Assembly (NCBI GenBank): GCA_024402455.1
Contig: JAKSTS010000044.1
Coordinates: forward strand, 1-15,844
DNA length: 15,844 nucleotides
Origin: Treponemataceae bacterium
Lineage (GTDB): Bacteria > Spirochaetota > Spirochaetia > Treponematales > Treponemataceae
Direction of reading: 5' to 3'
Below, piece by piece: positions 7,679 to 13,379 of this stretch. The notes under the pieces are model-generated. The model had not been told where the DNA came from and ran no database searches. It worked only from the letters and a program-made list of their open reading frames with translations. Each line of letters starts with the position of its first letter. The stretch's first letter is position 1. The translations under genes were made by a program, and so were the position numbers.

Positions 7679-7694
7679 GTTGTTATTGAACAAC
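7679..7694. promoter_or_regulatory. Candidate MarR operator in the divergent spacer
   Basis: GTTGTT and AACAAC form a perfect inverted repeat around ATTG (GTTGTTATTGAACAAC). It lies between the two divergent starts, 15 bases upstream of the minus-strand -35. GAACAACTTT (7688-7697) recurs just inside the marR gene at 7754-7763. MarR dimers typically bind 16-20 bp palindromes in such spacers. Function is inferred. Confidence 0.5.
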
Positions 7695-7732
7695 TTTTTA
7701 AAAAATTGCTAGAGAAGCTATAAAAAGTGTGA

Positions 7733-7738
7733 TATAGT
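7733..7738 (+). promoter_or_regulatory. Candidate -10 element of the marR-type gene
   Basis: TATAGT ends seven bases before the marR ATG. There is no well-spaced -35: TTGCTA at 7706 is 21 bases away. If used, the transcript would begin at the start codon. Confidence 0.35.
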
Positions 7739-7745
7739 ATAAGGT

Positions 7746-8198
7746 ATGAACAACGAACAACTTTCAGGAATTTTATCCTTGGTTTCAAAAATTCATGCTG
7801 AAACAGTAGCATATTTGAAAGAGGAGATGTCGGGAAACGGTATGCCGGATTTTTCGACTTCTCATGGAAACATTCTTTACAGATTGTCTCAGTCTGGAAC
7901 ACTTTCTATGACTGAAATTGCAAGAACAATTCACCGCGATAAGTCAACGGCAACTGTGCTTGTAAACAAGCTTGAACGGCTTGGATTTGTTAAAAGAACG
8001 CAGTGCAAAGATGATTATCGAAAAACATTGCTGACTTTGACAGAGAAAGGTGCAGAGTATAACAAAGCGACTGCTGCAATTTCTAAACGTTTGATTGAAC
8101 GTTGTTATCAGGGATTTTCTCAGCAGGACAAAGAAAAAGTATTTGAACTTTTGACTAGGATTTCAGAAAACTTTGAAGATATTCCATCAGAAGAATAA
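7746..8198 (+). CDS. MarR-family transcriptional regulator
   Basis: A 150-residue protein of standard MarR length, which would act as a DNA-binding dimer. An N-terminal dimer helix (about 5-29) leads into the winged helix: SMTEIARTIHRDKSTATVLVNKL (54-76) is the helix-turn-helix with recognition helix around 65-76. The wing spans LGFVKRTQCKDDYRKTLLTLTEKG (79-102), with the conserved Asp and Arg in DDYRK. C-terminal helices (104-143) complete the dimer interface. The ATG follows AAGG by only one base, too close for a normal ribosome site, so leaderless initiation is possible. It is divergent from the membrane protein gene at 6843-7628 and probably regulates itself and/or that gene. The ligand cannot be inferred. 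Confidence 0.92.
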   Translation: MNNEQLSGILSLVSKIHAETVAYLKEEMSGNGMPDFSTSHGNILYRLSQSGTLSMTEIARTIHRDKSTATVLVNKLERLGFVKRTQCKDDYRKTLLTLTEKGAEYNKATAAISKRLIERCYQGFSQQDKEKVFELLTRISENFEDIPSEE

Positions 8199-8204
8199 AA
8201 TTTA

Positions 8205-8254
8205 AAGTTCAGGCTGGCTGCATTGCAGGTGGCTTAATCTGAATTTTTGTCTTT
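8205..8254 (+). terminator. Probable terminator of the marR-type gene
   Basis: AAGTTCAG (8205-8212) pairs with CTGAATTT (8239-8246) with one G-U pair and encloses a small CTGC/GCAG hairpin. TTGTCTTTGTTT follows. It begins a few bases after the stop codon. The stem is long-looped, so strength is uncertain. Confidence 0.5.
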
Positions 8255-8262
8255 GTTTGGTT

Positions 8263-8379
8263 TTATGCACTTTATGCAGAAAATTTTAGATGTGGCTGAC
8301 TAATAAATAAGAAGAACTTGTTATCCTGAACAAAATTCAGCATGACGACTCTTTTTGGTCAGCCTTATGCACTTTTATG
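8263..8379. repeat. Second dispersed repeat, inverted ends with flanking direct repeats
   Basis: GGCTGAC (8294-8300) and GTCAGCC (8358-8364) are inverted ends. Inside, CTGAA (8326-8330) pairs with TTCAG (8336-8340), followed by CATGAC as at position 1. The opening ATGTGGCTG (8290-8298) matches 2161-2169. TTATGCACTTTATG (8263-8276) recurs with one extra T at 8365-8379, directly against the right end, though 17 bases separate the left copy from the left end. A small mobile or REP-like element is plausible. Confidence 0.5.
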
Positions 8380-8410
8380 AAAGCACGGCGGGTTAGTTGT
8401 GCTTTTTTTT
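8380..8410 (+). terminator. Rho-independent terminator
   Basis: AAAGCAC (8380-8386) pairs with GTGCTTT (8399-8405), with a 12-base loop and then a T-run. It is about 180 bases downstream of the marR-type gene and insulates the binding-protein promoter that follows. Confidence 0.7.
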
Positions 8411-8489
8411 ATTCGTACAGAAGGTTTGTACTGCTGCATTTGCATTGTTTTCTTTAAAAAAATATCATGAACTGATGTTTTTTAAAAGA

Positions 8490-8501
8490 TTTGATATCAA
8501 A
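8490..8501. promoter_or_regulatory. 12-bp palindrome upstream of the binding-protein promoter
   Basis: TTTGATATCAAA is a perfect palindrome ending four bases before the -35 element. Its position suits an activator or repressor site. Chance occurrence in AT-rich DNA is possible. Confidence 0.35.
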
Positions 8502-8505
8502 GATA

Positions 8506-8534
8506 TTGACTATATTTTTACTTAAAACTAAAAT
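8506..8534 (+). promoter_or_regulatory. Strong candidate sigma-70 promoter of the Bmp lipoprotein gene
   Basis: TTGACT (8506-8511) and TAAAAT (8529-8534) are exactly 17 bases apart, each with one mismatch to consensus. The start near 8541 leaves a leader of about 120 bases. ATAAGTTTCA occurs twice, at 8533-8542 and 8556-8565, across the predicted start site. Confidence 0.6.
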
Positions 8535-8540
8535 AAGTTT

Positions 8541-8661
8541 CATAAGCTGAGATTTATAAGTTTCAAACAGTGCAGATATTTGCATCTTAGAGAAGGGCTG
8601 AAAAGTGCACTTTTTAACCTGCTCTTTAATAAAAATAGCAGTCTGCGTTGAGGAGTTTACA
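8541..8661 (+). promoter_or_regulatory. Structured 5' leader of the Bmp lipoprotein mRNA
   Basis: Several pairings are visible. CTGAGA (8547-8552) pairs with TCTTAG (8585-8590). AGAG-A-AGG (8589-8596) pairs with CCT-G-CTCT (8618-8625) around the AAAAGTGCACTTTT hairpin (8601-8614). CTGCT (8619-8623) can instead pair with AGCAG (8637-8641). CTGCTC (8619-8624) also matches the ribosome site GAGGAG (8650-8655) at five of six positions. These are mutually exclusive, as in translational switches. I could not match it to the FMN, TPP or purine riboswitch consensus. Confidence 0.35.
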
Positions 8662-9723
8662 ATGAAGTTATTTTTGCTTAAGAAATGTGCAAAAAGTGGT
8701 TTGCTGATTTTATTCGCATGTGTTTTTTGTTTTGCCGGCTGCAGCAATCAGAAAGCAAAAACAAAAAGCATTGCAGTTTTTGTTCCTGGTGTAATGGCTG
8801 GAAGCCCTACATATGAAATGCTTGCAAAAGGTTCTGCTGAAGCTGTTGATGAATTTAATTCAAAGACAAATTCTGAAATAAAAATTGATATTATTGAAGC
8901 TGGAACAAATCAGGCTGAATGGGGCTCTAAATTGACAGCCCTCGCTTCAAGTGGAAAATACGATCTGATCGTTTCTTCTAATTCATCTTTGCCGGCAATT
9001 ATTGAACCGCTGACAGAGCTTTTTACACAGCAGAAATTCCTTGTATTAGACGCATTCCTTGAAAACAACCCGAATGTTGCAACAGTGAACTATAATCAGC
9101 GTGAACAGGGTTATTTGACAGGTTATGCAGCAGGTCTTGCAACAACAGCAGATAATTCAATCTTTAAATATGCGAATCCTTCAAAAAAAATTGCACTTAT
9201 TGCCGCACAGGAATATCCTGTAATGAATGAGGTTATTCTTCCTGCTTTTATCGAAGGTGCAAAAGCTGTTGATTCAGAGATAACCGTTGATTTTAGAATT
9301 GTAGGAAACTGGTATGATGCATCTAAAAGCGCAGAAATTGCACGGTCTTTATATGAAGAAGGTGTAGATGTAATTCTGCCGATTTCTGGTGGTGCAAATC
9401 AGGGTGTAATTTCAGCTGCACAAGCCTTGAACTTTTATGTTACATGGTTTGACGACAATGGTTATGCAAAAGCACCAGGACTGGTTATTTCAAGCATGGC
9501 GCTTGAACAGCAGAAACTTGCAAAAGAAATGGTATATTCATTTTTGGAAAACAAACTTGAATTTGGCAAGGCAAAAACTGTCGGCATAAAAGACGGATAT
9601 ATTTCTTACGTTTGTGATGATCCTGTTTGTCTTGAAAATGTTCCTGAAGTGCTCCGTAATCAGCTTTTGTTTGTTGAAAAAAGCATAAAAGCAGGCGAAT
9701 TAATGCTGCCTGTTTCAAACTAA
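8662..9723 (+). CDS. Bmp-family substrate-binding lipoprotein of an ABC transporter
   Basis: A 353-residue periplasm-facing lipoprotein that would bind a small molecule and deliver it to the permease genes downstream. I start at 8662: GAGGAG is six bases upstream and the product begins with a lipoprotein signal, MKLFLLKK, a hydrophobic run and FAGC (lipid cysteine 27). The longer frame from 8605 would add 19 residues before the signal. After the linker the body is a type I periplasmic binding fold: IAVFVPGVMAGSPTYEMLAKG, IIEAGTNQAEWGSKLTALA, YDLIVSSNSSLPAII, FLVLDAF, NQREQGYLTGYAAGLA, VDVILPISGGANQGVI and FDDNGY. This matches the Bmp/PnrA (TmpC) family. The family's usual DDKSFNQ purine-nucleoside signature is absent, so riboflavin (as for RfuA of T. 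pallidum) or another ligand is as likely as a nucleoside. Confidence 0.88.
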   Translation: MKLFLLKKCAKSGLLILFACVFCFAGCSNQKAKTKSIAVFVPGVMAGSPTYEMLAKGSAEAVDEFNSKTNSEIKIDIIEAGTNQAEWGSKLTALASSGKYDLIVSSNSSLPAIIEPLTELFTQQKFLVLDAFLENNPNVATVNYNQREQGYLTGYAAGLATTADNSIFKYANPSKKIALIAAQEYPVMNEVILPAFIEGAKAVDSEITVDFRIVGNWYDASKSAEIARSLYEEGVDVILPISGGANQGVISAAQALNFYVTWFDDNGYAKAPGLVISSMALEQQKLAKEMVYSFLENKLEFGKAKTVGIKDGYISYVCDDPVCLENVPEVLRNQLLFVEKSIKAGELMLPVSN

Positions 9724-9740
9724 ACAATTTTTGCAGTTTC

Positions 9741-9787
9741 AAAGCAGGTGTCTGTTGTTTGCATTCAACTGACGCTTGCTTTTTTTA
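9741..9787 (+). terminator. Strong terminator between binding protein and ATPase genes
   Basis: A 17-bp stem (9741-9757 with 9766-9782, one mismatch and two G-U pairs) starts 17 bases after the stop codon. AAAGCA pairs with TGCTTT at its base, and a seven-T run follows. It should end most transcripts from the binding-protein promoter. Confidence 0.85.
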
Positions 9788-9793
9788 TAAGCC

Positions 9794-9819
9794 GCATCTA
9801 AAAGCACGTTTTTAGGTGC
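9794..9819. other. Hairpin in the spacer before the ATPase gene
   Basis: GCATCTAAAA (9794-9803) pairs with TTTTAGGTGC (9810-9819), ten pairs with one G-U, around a six-base loop. No T-run follows on either strand. It may be a transcript-stability element. The rest of the spacer to 9950 shows nothing else I can support. Confidence 0.4.
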
Positions 9820-9954
9820 AGCAAAAAAATGCAATGTTTTGGGTCTTGCACTTTTTAAGATTTAGAATTGACCGCAGTCTGTGCATACAGATTGATTTTC
9901 TCTAAAATATTGGTTTCTGGTTTCTTTTATCTGTGCATAAAGTAAAAAAAACAT

Positions 9955-9960
9955 TAAAAT
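9955..9960 (+). promoter_or_regulatory. Possible -10 element of the ATPase-permease operon
   Basis: TAAAAT ends six bases before the ATG at 9967, and no ribosome site precedes that ATG. The -35 region 17 bases upstream (TGTGCA) is poor. If used, the mRNA would be leaderless. Confidence 0.3.
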
Positions 9961-9966
9961 ATATAT

Positions 9967-11436
9967 ATGAGTTTTCATGAAGTTTATTGTTCCGATATTT
10001 GCATGTATTTTGCGCATAAAAAAGCACTTGACGGTGCTACAATCCTATTTAAAACAGGTTCCATACATGCATTGCTTGGAGAAAATGGTGCTGGAAAATC
10101 AACATTAGCATATATAATTTCCGGGCTTGCAGAACAAACTTCTGGAAAATTGACATTTGATGGAGAACCGCTGTTTTCTGCTGCAGAGTGCAAAAACAAT
10201 AACAAAGTCCGCATTGTTCAGCAGAGACCAAAACTTGCAGAAAATCTTGCAGTCTGGCAGAATGCGCTTATTGCCACTCAAAAAAAATCATTAAAACCTT
10301 TTTCAAAAAAAAGAATCTGCAGCGAGCTTAATGCAATTTGCAGCGAATGGAATTTTGATCTTGATATTTTGAAAAAAGTAAAAAATCTTAACGATGCAGA
10401 ACGTCTTTTTGCTGCAATGATTTGTGTTCTTGCGGACAAACCTGCTTTTATTATTTTAGACGAGCCTACGGCTGTTCTTGATTCGAAACAGCGGCAGAAT
10501 TTTTTTGTGTCGCTGCAAAAAGCAAAGCAAAATGGTTTAGGCATTATTTATATAAGCCACAACATCGAAGAAACGGTGCAGCTATGTGATACGATAAGCG
10601 TATTGAAAAAAGGTCGGTGCACAAAAACATTTGATAATTCAAAATATGACACGGCAGCAGATGAAATATTAAAAGAAATGTTTTCTTCTGATTTTTCAAA
10701 AAATGAATTTGAAAAAAACACTGTAAAAGTGCAGCAGAATAAAAATTTTAAAAATATGCAGAAAACAATTTTTCGTGCAAAAAACATAAACGCTGTTTCT
10801 GACAACATAAAATTGAAAGATATTTCATTTGATTTATATGCCGGAACAATTACGGTAATAAAAGGTGAAAGAAAAACTGGACTCGAAATTCTTGAAAATA
10901 TTCTTACAGGCATAAATTCGCCTTATTTTTCAGGTGAAATTGAACTTGATGGAAAAATATTGAAAAAAATTACACCGTCTATGTTGAGGTCGTGCAGGAC
11001 CGGCATTGTTTCTTCAAATAAATATTTTATAAGTTCAAATCCAAATCTTTTAGTCAAAGAAATGCTGCTGCCTTTTATGCAAAACAAAGGGAAAGACGCA
11101 GTTAAGAAAAACCTGCAGCAGGTTGACGAATTGATAAAAAACGAGAAAGTTGACATTTCAAAAGATGAACCTGTTTCTAACCTTTCTGGCGGAATGCTGC
11201 AGCGATTGATTCTCGCAAGGGAAATTCTGACAAACCCGATTCTGTTGATTCTGGCAGAACCTGTGCATGGTTTAGATTTAAAGACAATTCTTTATTTTGA
11301 AGAGCAGCTTAAAAAAACAGCTGAAAAAGGTGCTGCAATTCTCCTGCTGACAAGTGATGTTGATGACGGTTTGTCTGATTATGATTTTTTATATGAACTT
11401 AAAAATGGAACACTTGAAAAGAGGCAGCCTTTATGA
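9967..11436 (+). CDS. Double ABC ATPase of a Bmp-type (YufO/RbsA-like) transporter
   Basis: A 489-residue cytoplasmic ATPase with two fused ABC domains, the form used by sugar and nucleoside importers. Domain 1 (about 5-240) has Walker A GENGAGKST (38-46), Q-loop around 85-86, Walker B IILDEP (162-167) and H198, but its signature is degraded to LNDAE (141-145). Domain 2 (about 268-485) has lost its Walker A lysine (GERKTGLE, 300-307) and has LILAEP (427-432) in place of a normal Walker B Asp, and Ser-Asp (463-464) where the H-loop His would be, yet keeps a good signature LSGGM (406-410). Hence only the site formed by Walker A of domain 1 with the signature of domain 2 looks competent. The stop overlaps the next start by four bases. 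The ATG lacks a ribosome site. Confidence 0.92.
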   Translation: MSFHEVYCSDICMYFAHKKALDGATILFKTGSIHALLGENGAGKSTLAYIISGLAEQTSGKLTFDGEPLFSAAECKNNNKVRIVQQRPKLAENLAVWQNALIATQKKSLKPFSKKRICSELNAICSEWNFDLDILKKVKNLNDAERLFAAMICVLADKPAFIILDEPTAVLDSKQRQNFFVSLQKAKQNGLGIIYISHNIEETVQLCDTISVLKKGRCTKTFDNSKYDTAADEILKEMFSSDFSKNEFEKNTVKVQQNKNFKNMQKTIFRAKNINAVSDNIKLKDISFDLYAGTITVIKGERKTGLEILENILTGINSPYFSGEIELDGKILKKITPSMLRSCRTGIVSSNKYFISSNPNLLVKEMLLPFMQNKGKDAVKKNLQQVDELIKNEKVDISKDEPVSNLSGGMLQRLILAREILTNPILLILAEPVHGLDLKTILYFEEQLKKTAEKGAAILLLTSDVDDGLSDYDFLYELKNGTLEKRQPL

Positions 11437-12500
11437 AAAATGACTTTTGGCACAAGGTGCTTTCAAACAAGACTTTGGCAAATGCATTGAAAACACCGTT
11501 TTACGCATTTCTGGCTGCAGTTTTGACTGTTGCTGTTTTGCTTTTTTTAAGCACAAAAAATCCGCTGCAGTCTTTGGCACTGTTTTTTTATTTGCCTTTT
11601 TCTTCGTCTTATTATGTGGGTTCAATGTTGAACCAGGCGTCGCTTTTGGCATTTGCAGCAATCGGCATGTGCATTTCTTTTAGAGCCGGTTCATTTAATC
11701 TTGGCGGAGAAGGGCAGGTTTGCATCGGCGGCTTTATAACGGCTGTTCTGCTTAATGCTTTAAAAGGCCAAAACCCTTTGTTTGCTTTGCCGCTTGCTTT
11801 TGCTGCGGCAGCTTTGGCTTCTGGGGTTTTGGGCTTTGTTTCAGGCATTCTAAAAGCTTATCGCAATGTAAACGAGCTTCTTACTTCGTTTTTAATTTCA
11901 AGTGCAATTCTGCCGCTTGTAGATTATGCTGTAAGTGTTCCGCTTAGAGATCCCGAAGGAATGCTGCTTGCAACGCCTTATATTGAAAAAGCGTTTCGTT
12001 TTAAGAGCCTTTTAAAACCTTCTGCATTTAATTTTTCATTTTTTATTGCCGTGCTGCTTTCGCTTGCTGCCGGTTTTTTCCTTTTTAGAACCAGAACTGG
12101 CTATCGTATAAGCTGCACGGGAATTGCTCCGGAATTTTCAAATTATTGTGGTTTTAAGACAAAAGATGTTTCAATTTGGTCTATGTGTTTTTCTGCCTTT
12201 GCACATGGCATGACAGGCTTTTTTGCTGTAACTGGAACTTATTATACGTGTCATGCGGGTTTTTATGGCGGAATGGGCTGGAATGCGCTTTCTGTTGCAT
12301 TGATTGCCAAAAACAACCCTTTTTTTGCGTTGCTTTCGGCTCTTTTGTTGTCTTATGTTTTTACGGCAACAGATTGTGCTGTTCTTGAAAACAATATGAA
12401 TTTTAACAGTTCATATTTAATACAGGGAATTGTTTTGTTTGCTGTTTCCGTTCAGTTTATTGTCAGTTTGCGCAATTCTGTAAAAGGGGAGAATCGTTGA
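11433..12500 (+). CDS. ABC transporter permease, YufP-like (BPD_transp_2)
   Basis: An integral membrane subunit of 355 residues forming half of the import channel. Its ATG overlaps the ATPase stop (ATGA), and AGAGG lies about eight bases upstream, so the genes are translationally coupled. After a basic N-terminus there are roughly eight to ten hydrophobic segments. Family landmarks are FNLGGEGQVCIGGF (residues about 89-102), the cytoplasmic loop AYRNVNELLTSFLISS, and GFYGGMGWNALSVALIAKNNP late in the protein, all typical of nucleoside/Bmp-type permeases. The mutated form of the usual NIGVEGQ (here NLGGEGQ) is a mild oddity. The substrate cannot be read from this subunit. Confidence 0.9.
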   Translation: MKNDFWHKVLSNKTLANALKTPFYAFLAAVLTVAVLLFLSTKNPLQSLALFFYLPFSSSYYVGSMLNQASLLAFAAIGMCISFRAGSFNLGGEGQVCIGGFITAVLLNALKGQNPLFALPLAFAAAALASGVLGFVSGILKAYRNVNELLTSFLISSAILPLVDYAVSVPLRDPEGMLLATPYIEKAFRFKSLLKPSAFNFSFFIAVLLSLAAGFFLFRTRTGYRISCTGIAPEFSNYCGFKTKDVSIWSMCFSAFAHGMTGFFAVTGTYYTCHAGFYGGMGWNALSVALIAKNNPFFALLSALLLSYVFTATDCAVLENNMNFNSSYLIQGIVLFAVSVQFIVSLRNSVKGENR

Positions 12501-13318
12501 TGATTTGGGATATTCTTGTAATTGCTGCGCCGGGCATAATTCTTGCACTTGGAGCTCTTGCTGCTGAATATGCCGGCGTTATGACGATTTTTCTTGAAGG
12601 CTTTATAAACATCGGTGCATTTTGCTGCTTTGCATTTGTCTCGCTTTTTGAAAATGTTTTTTTAGGAATTATATGTTCATGTGCTGTCTGTTTTATTCTG
12701 GTTTATTTTATCTGGCAGTTTGTTCAAAAAACAGCGGCGAATATCTTTCTGGTTGGCGCCGGCATTAATTTGTTTTCAGCCGGTTTAATTCCGCTTATTT
12801 CAAATTTGTGTTTCAAGACAAGTGGCGTTATTTCTGCAAATTTTATTGCACCAGATGCTTTTTTTGTAAGAAATGGTTCTACGGTTTTATGTTTCATTCT
12901 TTGTGCAGTTTTTATTTTTGCTGTTCAAAAAACATCTTGGGGACTTTCTTTAAGAATCTGCGGTGAACAAAAGGAAGTGCTTATTGCAAACAGTATAAAA
13001 CCAGAAACTTTGCAGTGCCATTCGTGGCTTTTTGCTGCATGCTGCGCAGGTTTTGCCGGCTGCATAATGTGCATAAGGTTACAGTCTTTTGTGCCGAATA
13101 TGAGCGCTGGCAGAGGATGGATTGCGCTGGCTGCTGTTTTTCTTGGCTGCAAAAAATCGTTTGGCGTAGTTGCTGCAGCATTGCTTTTTGCAGTTGCAGA
13201 ATATGCTTCAAACAGACTGCAGGGTACATATGCCCTGCAGCCGTCTTTTATGCTGACAGTGCCATATATTGTTGCATTGCTTTTATTTCTTATAATGCCT
13301 TCAAAAAAAAGCAGATAA
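12500..13318 (+). CDS. ABC transporter permease, YufQ-like (BPD_transp_2), cysteine-rich
   Basis: Second permease, 272 residues, making the heteromeric channel with the preceding subunit. The frame also allows a TTG at 12497, but I choose the ATG at 12500, which overlaps the upstream stop (TGATG) and has GGGGAG eight bases before it. It has about eight hydrophobic segments. Family landmarks are LGALAAEYAGVMTIFLEGFINIGAF near the start (a diverged form of the usual GVLNLGIEG region), GLSLRICGEQKEVLIANSI in the cytoplasmic loop and the strongly conserved MSAGRGWIALAAVFLG. I count 15 cysteines, many in or near membrane segments (FCCFA, CSCAVC, ACCAGFAGCIMC), far more than in the sister permease. 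It is the last gene of the operon; a terminator follows. Confidence 0.88.
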   Translation: MIWDILVIAAPGIILALGALAAEYAGVMTIFLEGFINIGAFCCFAFVSLFENVFLGIICSCAVCFILVYFIWQFVQKTAANIFLVGAGINLFSAGLIPLISNLCFKTSGVISANFIAPDAFFVRNGSTVLCFILCAVFIFAVQKTSWGLSLRICGEQKEVLIANSIKPETLQCHSWLFAACCAGFAGCIMCIRLQSFVPNMSAGRGWIALAAVFLGCKKSFGVVAAALLFAVAEYASNRLQGTYALQPSFMLTVPYIVALLLFLIMPSKKSR

Positions 13319-13330
13319 ATCATTCGGATA

Positions 13331-13378
13331 AAAAAAGCGGCAGGTTTGTCTGCCGCTTGCTTTAATATCTTTTAGTCT
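13331..13378. terminator. Bidirectional terminator between permease and chemoreceptor genes
   Basis: AAGCGGCAG (13335-13343) pairs perfectly with CTGCCGCTT (13350-13358) around a six-base loop. On the minus strand six T follow the stem, making a strong terminator for the chemoreceptor gene. On the plus strand the tail GCTTTAATATCTTTT is weaker. Confidence 0.82.
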
Positions 13379-13379
13379 T

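Noticed and set aside
8547..8641. Possible TPP riboswitch (CTGAGA followed later by AACCTG)
   Set aside because: The GGGG/ACCC helix and the conserved segment after AACCTG are missing, and the distances do not fit.
8541..8661. Possible FMN or purine riboswitch, suggested by the transporter type
   Set aside because: None of the conserved FMN-element blocks or the purine-riboswitch core loops can be found.
12925..13323. 132-codon minus-strand frame opposite the second permease
   Set aside because: It is an antisense shadow of a clear membrane-protein gene and has no ribosome site or recognisable domain. The same holds for other antisense frames over the transporter genes.
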